A stretch of DNA of 64,000 bases, from assembly GCF_021295095.1 (NCBI RefSeq), contig NZ_JAJLQX010000011.1, positions 38,348-102,347 of the forward strand, in the 5' to 3' direction. Of this stretch, positions 27,364 through 37,576 are shown piece by piece. Each line of letters begins with the position of its first letter. Position 1 is the stretch's first letter. A program made the translations under genes and the position numbers. This stretch comes from Phocaeicola oris (lineage in GTDB: Bacteria; Bacteroidota; Bacteroidia; Bacteroidales; Bacteroidaceae). The notes under the pieces were generated by a model, which worked only from the letters and a program-made list of their open reading frames with translations, made no database searches and was not told where the DNA came from.

Positions 27364-28530
27364 ATGAAAAAGCTTATCCTATATATAGTTTATTTCTTCT
27401 CATTCGTACCGATTTATGCTATTGAACAAGATAGTTTGCAGTGGAGCTTGTTGACATGCCAACCCGGGCAGGAGATATATCAACTCTTTGGTCATACTGC
27501 ATTACGATGTCAGAACTTTACTAAAAAGATGGATGTCGTATTCAATTATGGTATGTTCAGTTTTAATGCGCCGAATTTCGTGATACGTTTTGTAGAAGGG
27601 AAGACTGATTATGAATTGGGTGTGGAAAAATTCTGTGATTTTGTTTCCCAATATAAGTTTCGAGGAACGGGAATCTATTATCAGACTTTAAATTTAACCC
27701 AAAGTGAGTCTGCCCGGCTATGGAATGGATTAATAGAAAACTATAAACCAGAGAACCGGACATATAGGTATAATTATTTTTATAACAATTGTACTACTCG
27801 TGCTCGCGATATGTTTGAAGCATGTATAGATGGAAATGTTGTTTATCAAAAGAGAGAGGAAGTGAAGTCGTTTCGTTCTATTATTCATGAATTTACAAAG
27901 GATAGTAAATGGGATGAATTTGGCATTGACCTTTTATTAGGACAAGATGCAGACAAGCCAATAGATATGCGCTTACAAATGTTTGCTCCATTTTATCTGT
28001 TAAGCTATATGAGGGATGCTCAAATTGTAACGTCTGTTGCTACTCGTAATTTGGTTCTAAGTGAAGGATATTTAGAACTTTTTACTAACAAATCTTTACC
28101 CCAAGGGTTTGTTTTCTCTCCATTGATATGTACTATACTATTGTTGATTATTACCATAATAATTGTTGCTATAGAGTGGAAACGAAAAAAAATTATATGG
28201 ATTTGGGATCTATTCTTCTTTGGTCTGCAGGGTATTGCGGGGGGAATAATATTCTTTCTCATGTTCTTTTCTTCCCATCCAACAGTGAACAGTAATTGGT
28301 TGTTTGTATTGCTTAATCCTATTCCATTAATGTATCTCCCATGGATGATATATAAGGATATAAAGAAGAAAAAAGATAGATATCATTATATAAACATTGT
28401 CTATTTAATAATTTTTTTGATTTTAATGAGCCTTGTGCCACAAACTTTTAACGCTTCCGTTATACTTTTGGCATGTAGCTTGCTTGTTACTTCGATAGGT
28501 CATTTGATTGTTTACAGAATATATAAATGA
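27364..28530 (+). CDS. DUF4105-domain membrane protein
   Basis: The protein has 388 aa from ATG 27364; an ATG at 27352 is possible but would put three residues before the signal. MKKLILYIVYFFSFVPIYAI is a signal peptide. DUF4105 (Lnb N-terminal periplasmic domain) covers about 25-175, with SLLTCQPGQEIYQLFGHTAL and the conserved YNYFYNNCTTRARDMFE, including an NC pair like that of papain-like NlpC-type folds. About four or five transmembrane helices follow from residue 255. The function is unknown. It overlaps the next gene by 4 bp (ATGA). Confidence 0.82.
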   Translation: MKKLILYIVYFFSFVPIYAIEQDSLQWSLLTCQPGQEIYQLFGHTALRCQNFTKKMDVVFNYGMFSFNAPNFVIRFVEGKTDYELGVEKFCDFVSQYKFRGTGIYYQTLNLTQSESARLWNGLIENYKPENRTYRYNYFYNNCTTRARDMFEACIDGNVVYQKREEVKSFRSIIHEFTKDSKWDEFGIDLLLGQDADKPIDMRLQMFAPFYLLSYMRDAQIVTSVATRNLVLSEGYLELFTNKSLPQGFVFSPLICTILLLIITIIIVAIEWKRKKIIWIWDLFFFGLQGIAGGIIFFLMFFSSHPTVNSNWLFVLLNPIPLMYLPWMIYKDIKKKKDRYHYINIVYLIIFLILMSLVPQTFNASVILLACSLLVTSIGHLIVYRIYK

Positions 28531-30110
28531 AAAAGGATTATATACTCACGTCTCTTTTTGCTTTTTTTGCTTTGAGCTTACAAGCACAAAATGTGTCTGA
28601 AGTTCCAAAATTGGTGGTCGGATTAACTATTGACCAATTACGGTCAGATTATTTGGATGCATTTCAGGCATTGTATGGCTCTAGAGGGTTCAAGCGTTTA
28701 AAAAAAGAGGCACGGATTTATCAGCATGTTGAGTATGATTTTATAGGTGTAGATCAGGCATCTGCAGTTGCTGCAATTCATACAGGAACAGTTCCTTACA
28801 TGAATGGTATTGTGGGGAATATGTATATGGATCGTAATACACTTCGAAATGTAGACTGTGTTGATGATTCACATTATATGGGAATTTATTCGTCAGAGTC
28901 TACGTCTCCTGTAAATTTAAAAGTGTCAAATTTATCTGATGAACTGATGGTTGCTACTCAAGGTAAGTCGGAAGTGTATTCTATTGCTCCGACTCGTGAA
29001 ATGGCAGTTATTGCTGCCGGACATGCCGCGAAAGGCGCCTTTTGGATTAATGATGATACAGGAAAATGGAGTGGTAGTACTTTTTATGGTTCTTTTCCAA
29101 ATTGGGTGACTAATATCAATGACAATGATGGTTTGGATACTCGGATTGACAATATAAGTTGGGTACCTTCTTTACCTGTCGGGGTCTATCATTATCTTAC
29201 GGTGGAGGCTAATCAACAAACATTCAAGCATAATTTTAAAGATGAAAAGGTGAATAAGTACCGCCGATTTAAAACAAGCCCGATGGTTAATGACGAGGTG
29301 AATAAATTGGTTAATGCTTGTTTAAGCGGGGCGAATATAGGTAATGATGAAGTTCCCGATTTTATTTCAATCGCATATTACGCAGGAAATTATAATCACC
29401 TCCCTGCAGAAGATTATGCAATGGAGATGCAGGACACGTATGCGCGTTTGGATAATAGTTTAGCTGATTTGTTAGAAATGCTTGATAGGAGGGTGGGGCT
29501 TCGTAATATATTGTTTTTTATTACTTCTACCGGATTCTCGGATTCTGAATCTGCTTATCCTGTTCAATATAGAATTCCCGGTGGAGAATTTCACATGAAT
29601 CGATGTGCTGCGTTATTAAATATGTATTTAGTAGCACTTCATGGAGATGGACAATATGTAGAAACTTTTACTAATCAGGAAATATATCTGAATCATAAAT
29701 TGTTGGAGAGGAAAAATCTGAATCTGACAGCTATTATGAACGAGTGCGCAGATTTTTTGGTGCAGTTCAGTGGTGTAAAAGAAGTATATACCTCACAGCG
29801 TATGCAATTGGGGTCATGGACTCCTGATTTGGAAAAAATAAAAAATCATTATAATGCTGCCTGTTCGGGTGATATTTGGGTTGAAATATTACCGGGATGG
29901 GTTATTGTTAATGATCAGACAGGAATAAAACAAGTTGTTCGTCATGCTTATACATCTGTACCTTTATATATAGTGGGGTGGGATGTAAGACCTGAAATTA
30001 TTGAGACTCCGATTAAAATAGGTCATATAGCACCTACCGTAGCACAATCATTAAGAATACGGGCACCCAACGCTTCTACTTTATCTCCGATTTCAAATTT
30101 CAAAAAATAA
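28527..30110 (+). CDS. Alkaline-phosphatase-superfamily protein, probable pseudoenzyme
   Basis: The 527-aa protein has a signal peptide (MKKDYILTSLFAFFALSLQA). It aligns by eye with PafA-like phosphodiesterases/phosphatases: VGLTIDQLRSDYL, AAIHTGTVPYMNGIVGN, MAVIAAGHAAKGAFWINDDT, YARLDNSLADLLEMLDRRVG. Several metal ligands are not where expected: the usual TDxxGH reads AGNYNH (about residue 286), the usual ADHG reads STGF (about 333), and the usual THVP reads TSVP near the C-terminus. One conserved aspartate (D36) is kept. I infer loss of phosphatase activity, with a retained binding or structural role. It is coupled to the DUF4105 gene. Confidence 0.78.
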   Translation: MKKDYILTSLFAFFALSLQAQNVSEVPKLVVGLTIDQLRSDYLDAFQALYGSRGFKRLKKEARIYQHVEYDFIGVDQASAVAAIHTGTVPYMNGIVGNMYMDRNTLRNVDCVDDSHYMGIYSSESTSPVNLKVSNLSDELMVATQGKSEVYSIAPTREMAVIAAGHAAKGAFWINDDTGKWSGSTFYGSFPNWVTNINDNDGLDTRIDNISWVPSLPVGVYHYLTVEANQQTFKHNFKDEKVNKYRRFKTSPMVNDEVNKLVNACLSGANIGNDEVPDFISIAYYAGNYNHLPAEDYAMEMQDTYARLDNSLADLLEMLDRRVGLRNILFFITSTGFSDSESAYPVQYRIPGGEFHMNRCAALLNMYLVALHGDGQYVETFTNQEIYLNHKLLERKNLNLTAIMNECADFLVQFSGVKEVYTSQRMQLGSWTPDLEKIKNHYNAACSGDIWVEILPGWVIVNDQTGIKQVVRHAYTSVPLYIVGWDVRPEIIETPIKIGHIAPTVAQSLRIRAPNASTLSPISNFKK

Positions 30111-30193
30111 GCGAGTTACATCAAGCTATTATTTGTAATTTGTTGTAACTTTGTGCTCTCAAAATTAATTAGAAAATAAAAATAATACATACA

Positions 30194-33100
30194 ATGGGAT
30201 TTAATGAATTTGTCGGGAAGTTGTTTGGAAACAAAGCTACCCGCGATATGAAAGAGATTAAACCGTGGGTTGATAAGATAAAGGCTGTATATCCTAATAT
30301 CTCTAAATTAAGTAATGATGAGCTTCGTGCCAAGACTTTAGAGTTGAAAGAACGTATTCAAGCTCCTGTAGTGGATGATAAGAAGAAAATTGTGGAATTA
30401 AAGGCTAAGGTTGAAACGCTGGAGATTGAAGAACGTGAGCCTGTATTCAATGAGATAGATAAGTTAGAAAAAGAAGTCCTTGAAATTTATGAAAAGGTTT
30501 TGAATGAAGTATTGCCTGAGGCTTTTGCTATTGTCAAGGATACAGCCCGCCGTTTTACAGAGAATGAAGAAATTATTGTTACGGCTTCTGATTTTGACCG
30601 TCAGTTGGCGGCAGAAGGTAAGGACTTTTTGCGTATAGAAGGGGACAAGGCTATTTATGTTAACCATTGGATGGCCGGAGGTAATGAAATCGTTTGGAAT
30701 ATGATTCATTATGACGTACAGTTATTTGGTGGCGTTGTCCTTCATCAGGGAAAAATTGCGGAGATGGCAACCGGTGAAGGTAAAACGTTGGTAGCTACTT
30801 TACCGGTATTTTTAAATGCTTTGACCGGTAATGGTGTTCACATGGTTACGGTCAATGATTATTTGGCAAAACGAGATTCTGAGTGGATGGGGCCAATTTA
30901 TGAATTCCATGGATTGAGTGTCGATTGTATTGATAAACATCAGCCAAATTCTGAATCTCGCCGTAAGGCTTACATGGCAGATATTACATTTGGTACTAAT
31001 AATGAATTTGGCTTTGACTATCTGCGTGATAACATGGCCATTAGCCCAAAGGATTTGGTTCAACGTGCGCATAACTATGCCATTGTCGACGAAGTTGACT
31101 CTGTATTGATTGATGATGCCCGTACTCCGTTAATCATTTCAGGCCCTGTTCCTAAGGGTGATGATCAGATGTATGAACAATACAAACCGGTGGTTGAGAA
31201 ATTGTTTGAACTACAGAAACAGTTAGCGACAAATTATTTGGTTGAAGCGAAGCGTTTGATTGCTTCTTCTGAGCAAAAAGATATAGATAATGGTTTTTTA
31301 GCTTTGTATCGCAGTCATAAGGCCTATCCGAAAAACAAAGCTCTCATCAAGTTTTTGAGTGAACCGGGTATAAAAACCGGAATGTTGAAGACTGAAGAGA
31401 TTTACATGGAGCAGAACAATAAACGTATGCATGAGGTTACTGATCCTTTACTTTTTGTTATTGATGAGAAACTAAACAGTGTAGATTTGACAGATAAGGG
31501 TATTGATAAGTTAACAGGTAATGATCCGGATCCATATTTGTTCGTTTTACCTGATATTACAGCCCAGTTAGCGGAACTGGAGAATGAAAAAGACCTTTCA
31601 GAAGAGGATAAGTTGGCAAAGAAAGATGAGTTACTCACGAACTATGCTGTTAAATCGGAACGTGTTCATACTATTCTTCAGCTGTTGAAAGCGTATGCTA
31701 TGTTTGATAAGGATGATGAGTATGTTGTTATTGATGGTCAGGTGAAGATTGTTGATGAGCAGACGGGGCGTATTATGGAAGGTCGCCGCTGGTCAGATGG
31801 TTTACATCAGGCAGTTGAGGCCAAGGAAGGTGTGAAGATTGAGGCCGCGACTCAAACTTTCGCGACGATTACTTTGCAGAATTATTTCCGTATGTATCAC
31901 AAGTTGGCAGGTATGACAGGTACAGCAGAGACTGAAGCCGGTGAGTTTTGGGATATTTATAAACTGGATGTAGTGGTCATTCCTACTAACCGTCCGGTTA
32001 TACGTAAAGATATGAACGATCGCGTATATCGTACGAAGCGTGAGAAATATAAAGCTGTTATTGAGGAAATTGAGAAGACTGTTGCTGAGGGGCGTCCTGT
32101 TTTAGTTGGAACAACTTCAGTTGAGATTTCTGAAATGTTGAGTAAGATGCTTGATATGCGTAAAATTCCTCATAACGTATTGAATGCAAAGTTACATCAG
32201 AAAGAGGCGGATATTGTTGCTAAAGCAGGTCAGTCAAGTACGGTAACTATTGCTACCAATATGGCGGGTCGTGGTACAGATATCAAACTGAGCGAAGAGG
32301 TCCGTAAGGCCGGCGGTTTGGCTATCATTGGTACTGAACGTCATGAAAGCCGTCGGGTTGACCGTCAGTTGCGTGGTCGTGCAGGACGCCAAGGCGATCC
32401 GGGATCATCTGTATTCTATGTTTCTTTGGAAGATGACCTGATGCGTCTTTTCTCGTCCGATAGAATAGCCGGTGTAATGGATAAATTAGGTTTCAAGGAA
32501 GGTGAGATGATAGAGCATAAGATGATATCCAAGTCTATTGAACGCGCTCAGAAGAAAGTTGAAGAGAATAATTTCGGTATTCGTAAACGTTTGTTGGAGT
32601 ACGATGATGTCATGAATAAGCAACGTGTTGTCATTTACGCGAAACGTCGTCATGCTTTGATGGGAGAGCGTATCGGTATGGATATTGTCAACATGATTTG
32701 GGATCGTTGCGCGTATGCAGTTGAGTTGGGTGATTATAATAATGTACGTGAAGAAATGTTCCATACTTTAGCGATGGAGATTCCATTTACAGAGGATGAA
32801 TATAATGAGACCGATCATGATAAGCTGACAGAAAAGACCTTTGATACAGCTATGGCCAACTTTAAACGTAAGACCGACCGTATGGCTCAAATAGCTTATC
32901 CGGTTATTAAGCAGGTAGAAGAAAATCAGGGTGAGATGTATGAAAATATCCTGATTCCTATTACCGACGGGCGTCACATGTATAATATTCCGGTTAACTT
33001 AAAAGACGCTTATAATACAGAAGGTAAAGAGATTGTTAAGAGCTTTGAAAAAGCTATTCTGCTACATACCATTGATGAGGCATGGAAAGAGAATCTGCGT

Positions 33101-33502
33101 GAGTTGGATGATCTTCGTCATTCTGTGCAGAACGCAAGCTATGAGCAGAAAGATCCGCTGTTGATCTTTAAGTTGGAATCTGTCAACTTGTTTGATAATA
33201 TGGTTAATATCATCAATAATAATACCATTTCCGTATTGATGCGTGGACAAATTCCGGTTCAGCAAGAACCGGAACAGATAAGGGCAGCAGCTCCTGAACA
33301 GCCGACTCCTCGTCAACAATATCATGAAACTAAGGTTGACTTGAACGATCCAAATCAGCAGGCAGCTGCTGCACAGGATACCCGTAACCAGCAGGATATT
33401 AAACGGGAGCCGATTCGTGTTGAAAAGAAGATTGGACGAAACGATCCTTGTCCTTGCGGAAGTGGTAAGAAGTATAAGAATTGTCACGGAAGAGGTTTAT
33501 AA
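30194..33502 (+). CDS. secA: Preprotein translocase ATPase SecA
   Basis: The 1102-aa protein is longer than the E. coli protein (about 900), as is usual in Bacteroidota. It drives secretory proteins through SecYEG with ATP. Walker A is MATGEGKT near residue 190 and Walker B is [15 protein letters not shown] near 297. Helicase motifs [10 protein letters not shown] and [12 protein letters not shown] are present. The C-terminal zinc-binding [14 protein letters not shown] (about 1085-1098) binds SecB or the ribosome in relatives. A TAACTTTG -7 box is at 30146-30153, and a terminator follows the gene. Confidence 0.99.
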   Translation: MGFNEFVGKLFGNKATRDMKEIKPWVDKIKAVYPNISKLSNDELRAKTLELKERIQAPVVDDKKKIVELKAKVETLEIEEREPVFNEIDKLEKEVLEIYEKVLNEVLPEAFAIVKDTARRFTENEEIIVTASDFDRQLAAEGKDFLRIEGDKAIYVNHWMAGGNEIVWNMIHYDVQLFGGVVLHQGKIAEMATGEGKTLVATLPVFLNALTGNGVHMVTVNDYLAKRDSEWMGPIYEFHGLSVDCIDKHQPNSESRRKAYMADITFGTNNEFGFDYLRDNMAISPKDLVQRAHNYAIVDEVDSVLIDDARTPLIISGPVPKGDDQMYEQYKPVVEKLFELQKQLATNYLVEAKRLIASSEQKDIDNGFLALYRSHKAYPKNKALIKFLSEPGIKTGMLKTEEIYMEQNNKRMHEVTDPLLFVIDEKLNSVDLTDKGIDKLTGNDPDPYLFVLPDITAQLAELENEKDLSEEDKLAKKDELLTNYAVKSERVHTILQLLKAYAMFDKDDEYVVIDGQVKIVDEQTGRIMEGRRWSDGLHQAVEAKEGVKIEAATQTFATITLQNYFRMYHKLAGMTGTAETEAGEFWDIYKLDVVVIPTNRPVIRKDMNDRVYRTKREKYKAVIEEIEKTVAEGRPVLVGTTSVEISEMLSKMLDMRKIPHNVLNAKLHQKEADIVAKAGQSSTVTIATNMAGRGTDIKLSEEVRKAGGLAIIGTERHESRRVDRQLRGRAGRQGDPGSSVFYVSLEDDLMRLFSSDRIAGVMDKLGFKEGEMIEHKMISKSIERAQKKVEENNFGIRKRLLEYDDVMNKQRVVIYAKRRHALMGERIGMDIVNMIWDRCAYAVELGDYNNVREEMFHTLAMEIPFTEDEYNETDHDKLTEKTFDTAMANFKRKTDRMAQIAYPVIKQVEENQGEMYENILIPITDGRHMYNIPVNLKDAYNTEGKEIVKSFEKAILLHTIDEAWKENLRELDDLRHSVQNASYEQKDPLLIFKLESVNLFDNMVNIINNNTISVLMRGQIPVQQEPEQIRAAAPEQPTPRQQYHETKVDLNDPNQQAAAAQDTRNQQDIKREPIRVEKKIGRNDPCPCGSGKKYKNCHGRGL

Positions 33503-33521
33503 TAGAAGTTATATACTTAAG

Positions 33522-33550
33522 AAGAGCGGGTTATTTAGCCCGCTCTTTTC
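33522..33550 (+). terminator. Terminator of secA
   Basis: AAGAGCGGG (33522-33530) pairs with CCCGCTCTT (33539-33547) across an 8-nt loop and is followed by a short T run. Confidence 0.92.
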
Positions 33551-33624
33551 ATTTTAAATCCTTTTAACGCATTGTTTATCATAAATGAATTACATTTGTG
33601 AAAAATAAGAAAAGATATGCATAT

Positions 33625-34641
33625 ATGAGGAGATTACAGTTTCTTATTGCTGCTGTGGTTGCCATAATGTTGACATCGTGTGGAAGTATTGGGTTGATTC
33701 AGATAGACCAGCTTCAACCGGCAAAAATCGCGTTTCCCGAACAGGTGAGGAATGTGGCTGTCGTAAATAATGTGCCTCCGGCTGAATATGATTCAGCTTA
33801 TTATGTTCGTTCCGGAAAACGGGAGTATGAGGGAAATGGAAGTGTGTTAACGCAAGATTTGGCAACAGCTTTGGCTGAAGGAAAATATTTTGATAAAGTG
33901 GTTATCTGTGATTCTTTACTTTATCAAAACAGTCTTGAGGATTCGCAAACCTATCACCCTTTGCATCAAGAACAAGTGGAACAATTGGTGAATGATTTGG
34001 ACGCGGATATGATTATATCTGCCGACCGCCTGTATATTAAAAATAAGGATGTTCAGGTATATGATGATTTATTCGATTCTATTGAATCTGCTGCTGAGGC
34101 CAAATATGTTTCTTTGGTGCATCTGTATATTCCGGGAAGAGAGAAACCTTTTATGACTTTAACAGAAAAAGATTCTCTTACTTTTGTTTTATATGGAAGT
34201 TTGAAAGATAGGGAAATTGCCGATGAGGTAGCTAAGCATGCAGGGTATAAACTGTCGGACGCGCTGATTCCTTACTGGTTGAATATTCAACGTACATATT
34301 ACGATGGAGGAATAAGTGATATGCGTGATGCCGGAGTTGCTTTTCGTGAGAATAATTTAGATGAGGCATACCGTCTTTGGAACAAGGTATATACGTCAAA
34401 GAAAGGGAAAATAAAGGCACGTGCGGCTTTTAACATTGCGCTCTATTATGAGATGAAGGATGATTTAGAAAAGGCTGTTGAGTTTATTGGCAAGGCAGAA
34501 TCGTTGGTAAAGGAACTGAATGATAATGATCGGAATATGATTCATTATTATAAAGTGGCTTTGTTGAGTCGTCAAAAGGATATCGTGCAATTGAATATTC
34601 AAATGCGACGATTCAATAAACAGAATGATACGTCAAATTAA
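33625..34641 (+). CDS. DUF6340-like lipoprotein with TPR-like C-terminus
   Basis: The protein has 338 aa from ATG 33625 (MRRLQFLIAAVVAIMLTSCG), a clear lipoprotein signal with LTSC lipobox; a GTG nine codons upstream lies at a -7 box and is unlikely. IDQLQPAKIAFPEQVRNVAV and TQDLATALAEGKYFDKVVIC resemble Bacteroidales DUF6340 lipoproteins, by recall. The C-terminal 90 residues (NLDEAYRLWNKVYTSKKG, AAFNIALYYEMKDDLEKAVE) read as two TPR-like helical hairpins. Function unknown; probably anchored to the outer membrane. Confidence 0.78.
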   Translation: MRRLQFLIAAVVAIMLTSCGSIGLIQIDQLQPAKIAFPEQVRNVAVVNNVPPAEYDSAYYVRSGKREYEGNGSVLTQDLATALAEGKYFDKVVICDSLLYQNSLEDSQTYHPLHQEQVEQLVNDLDADMIISADRLYIKNKDVQVYDDLFDSIESAAEAKYVSLVHLYIPGREKPFMTLTEKDSLTFVLYGSLKDREIADEVAKHAGYKLSDALIPYWLNIQRTYYDGGISDMRDAGVAFRENNLDEAYRLWNKVYTSKKGKIKARAAFNIALYYEMKDDLEKAVEFIGKAESLVKELNDNDRNMIHYYKVALLSRQKDIVQLNIQMRRFNKQNDTSN

Positions 34642-34717
34642 AAAAAATGATAAAGTTTGTTGCAAGTCCCTTTTTTCTTTGTATTTTTGAGAATTGATTA
34701 ACAGATAGGAGTTAAGT

Positions 34718-35170
34718 ATGAAATTCAGTGAGCAGTCTAAAGCTTCAATCATTTCATGTATCAAAGAAGCTATCAGCAGATACATGGGAGGTTCTGAGGA
34801 AAATCAAGTGGTGACCGATATCCATTTGCAGCCAAGGCAGGATGTGGGTGAACTGATTATATATAATGATGATGATAGTGAATTGTCACGTGCCATTGTT
34901 GAAGACTGGGTTGACTATGATGAGGATGATTTCGATACAGAGGTAGAGCGTATTTTAAGAAATATCCTTAATGAGATGAAATCGGGCGGAGCATTCGATG
35001 ATTTGAATATAATGAAACCTTATTCATTCGTTTATGTTGACGATGAAAAAGAAAGTGTTACCGAATTGCTTGTTATGGATGAAAATGATACGGTTGTAAT
35101 AGACGAAGAATTGATGAAAGGATTGGATGAGGATTTGGATAAATTCTTGGATGATTTGATGAAGAAATAA
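34718..35170 (+). CDS. Acidic conserved protein, unknown function
   Basis: I do not recognise a named family. The protein has 150 aa, no signal peptide and many Asp/Glu residues (IIYNDDDSELSRAIVEDW, then DEDDFDTEVERILR), ending in a short acidic helix (ELMKGLDEDLDKFLDDLMKK). It has its own terminator at 35192 and ordinary codon use. The strong acidity and compact length suggest a cytosolic partner protein, but nothing in the context says of what. Confidence 0.75.
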   Translation: MKFSEQSKASIISCIKEAISRYMGGSEENQVVTDIHLQPRQDVGELIIYNDDDSELSRAIVEDWVDYDEDDFDTEVERILRNILNEMKSGGAFDDLNIMKPYSFVYVDDEKESVTELLVMDENDTVVIDEELMKGLDEDLDKFLDDLMKK

Positions 35171-35191
35171 GTTTGAATGTAAATAAGTGAG

Positions 35192-35230
35192 AGGCATTTG
35201 ATCCGTTCGGAACAAATGCCTTCTCTTTTC
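35192..35230 (+). terminator. Terminator after the acidic protein gene
   Basis: AGGCATTTG (35192-35200) pairs with CAAATGCCT (35213-35221), followed by TCTCTTTTC. Confidence 0.88.
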
Positions 35231-35262
35231 AAAATGGTTTTACTAAAGACACGTATATAATA

Positions 35263-37307
35263 ATGAAGAAGAATATTGGTTATTTGTTAGGGTGCTGTGC
35301 TTTATCAGCTTCTTTTTTCTCTTGTTCTCTCCGAAAGAGCGATCAACAGGTTTTTATTGATCCGTTGGTGGCGCATATCGATACTACGGTTCGTCCGCAA
35401 GATGATTTCTGGTCGTTTGCCAATGGTCAGTGGTTTAAAGAGAATCCTATTCCTTCAAGTGAGAAGGAGAATGGAATCTTTACGATAGTAGCCGATACGG
35501 TGAAAGCTCAGGTGTTGGAACTTTGCAGGAGCTTATCCGGAAAGGATTTTGAAAAAGGAAGCAACGAGCAAAAAATAGGTGACTTATACTATTCCGGAAT
35601 GGATAGTGTCAATCTGAATAAAAAAGGACTTTCAGAGCTAAAAGATTATTTGGATAGGATTGACCAATGGTCGGATATGAGGAATCTCGGCGCGTTGACA
35701 GCCTATTTGTCTTCTATTAGTGAAAATCCATTCTTCAGCTTTTATGTCGGACAGGATGATATGAACAGTGATGTCATAGCTGTTTCTTTAGGGCAGGGAG
35801 GAACATCTCTTCCGAGTAAGAACTATTATTTTAATCAGGATGATCAGTCGAAAGCTATACGTGATGCCTTTGTTACCTACACAAAGAGTGTATTTCGGTT
35901 GATGGGATATGATGTTGATAAGGCTGAGGCTGCCGCAAAGAAACAATTGGAGATAGAAACTGCTATGGCTAAGGCTTCGCGAAATCCTGAAGATATGCGT
36001 GATCCGTACGAGAACTATCATAAAATGACAACGGCCAAAGTCAGTGCCATGACTCCGTCGTTCGACTTTGTTACTTATTTTAAAGAAGCAGGTTTAGAGA
36101 AAGTGGATACGGTCATTGTCGGGCAACCGGAATTTTTTATCGCGCTGAATATGACGCTTCGCGAGTATCCGATAGAAGATTGGAAGAACTTTATGAAGTT
36201 TATGTTGATCGATGGTTATGCCAATTATCTGAATGATGATCTTTACATGAAGAGTTTTAATTTTTATTCCAAGACTTTGAACGGTATTCCGGAACCACAA
36301 CCTCGTTGGAAACGGGTTGTCAACACTACCAACAGAACATTGGGAGATTTGGTTGGCCAAGTTTATGTGGAGAAATATTTACCGAAGGGTGTAAAGGAAA
36401 AGTTTACAGAGATAGGCAATGCAGTGAAAGAAGTTTTTGCTGAGCATATCAAGAAACTCGACTGGATGAGTGATTCCACCAAAGAGAAAGCACTTCAGAA
36501 ATTGAATGCCATGAATGAAAAATTGGCTTATCCCGACCGTTGGAAAGATATGAGCAAGTTGGAGATTACTCGTGATTCTTATGTACAGAATATGATTAAT
36601 GTTCGTCAATGGAGTTTTGCCCGTATGATAAGTAAATATGGTAAACCGGTTGAGCGATGGGAGTGGGGTATGCAGCCGCAGACTTATAATGCTTACTATA
36701 GTCCGTCGAATAATGAAATTTGTATTCCGGGATGTAATATTATTGTTCCCGGATTCGGCAATCGTATGCCGGACGATGCTATTTTGTATGCTATTATCGG
36801 GAGTACTTTCGGACATGAGATTACCCACGGATTCGATGATGGAGTTGTAATTATGACGCGCAAGGTAACTTGCGTAATTGGTGGACAAAGGAAGATAAGG
36901 AAAAGTTTGATGTCAAAGCCGAGCAGGTGGTTAAGATGTATAGTGATTATGTAACAGTTGACAGTTTGCATATCAACGGAAAGCTCACCTTGGGTGAGAA
37001 TATTGCAGATTTGGGTGGTACAATCATGGCATTTGAGGCTTTTCAACGTACGGCACAATACAAGCATAATGAGATTATTTCCGGCTATACCCCTGCACAA
37101 CGTTTCTTCTTGGGTTATGCATTGGCATGGATGGAGCAGATGCGTCCTGAAGCTATGGCATCGCAGGTTAAAAGTAACGAACATTCCCCTGCGAAATGGC
37201 GTGTGTTGGGTCCGTTGTCTGTTATGCCGGCATTCTATGAGGCTTTTAATGTAAGGGAAGGCGATAAGATGTGGCGTTCGGAATCAGAGCGTGTCAGCCT
37301 TTGGTAA
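35263..37307 (+). pseudogene. M13 (neprilysin/PepO-like) zinc metallopeptidase, frameshifted
   Basis: The N-terminal frame (35263-36954) begins with a lipoprotein signal (MKKNIGYLLGCCALSASFFS, then C) and carries M13 features up to the zinc site GHEITHGFDD near 36820-36840. Immediately after, the frame is wrong. The expected continuation YDAQGNLRNWWTKED reads in the next frame from about 36862 and runs to the stop at 37305-37307. That part includes the third zinc ligand in GENIADLGGT. Between GATGAT and TATGAC there are 11 nt where 12 are expected, so one base is missing. It could be a real inactivation, phase variation or a sequence error. M13 enzymes cleave peptides outside the cytoplasm. 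Confidence 0.9.
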
Positions 37308-37433
37308 AGGCTCTTGTTTTAGTCTTTTGTATAGTCTCTAAGGGCAGATGACCGGCAATTCCGTTTATGCTGTTCTAAATGAATGCAACAATAGGACTTT
37401 ATAACGCATAAGGTTTAAAAAGAGAGTAAAGCC

Positions 37434-37543
37434 AAGTGATGCGTATCATCCGTCAAAGTGATGCGTATCAGTGAGTGAGTTTATGCGTATCTTTTCAGTG
37501 AATGATGCGTATGAGTTTAGCAACTCATACGCATCACTTTGCC
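37434..37543. repeat. 22-bp dyad array C (five units)
   Basis: Units start at 37434, 37456, 37478, 37500 and 37522, exactly 22 bp apart. Cores are TGATGCGTATCA, TGATGCGTATCA, TTATGCGTATCT, TGATGCGTATGA and TCATACGCATCA. The last two units are mutually inverted and form a perfect 15-bp stem (37503-37517 with 37522-37536) around a 4-nt loop. The array sits between the convergent M13 peptidase gene and valS, where no ordinary terminator is visible. Confidence 0.9.
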
Positions 37544-37576
37544 AAGTAACGGCCAACAGTAAGTTCTATTATAAGA

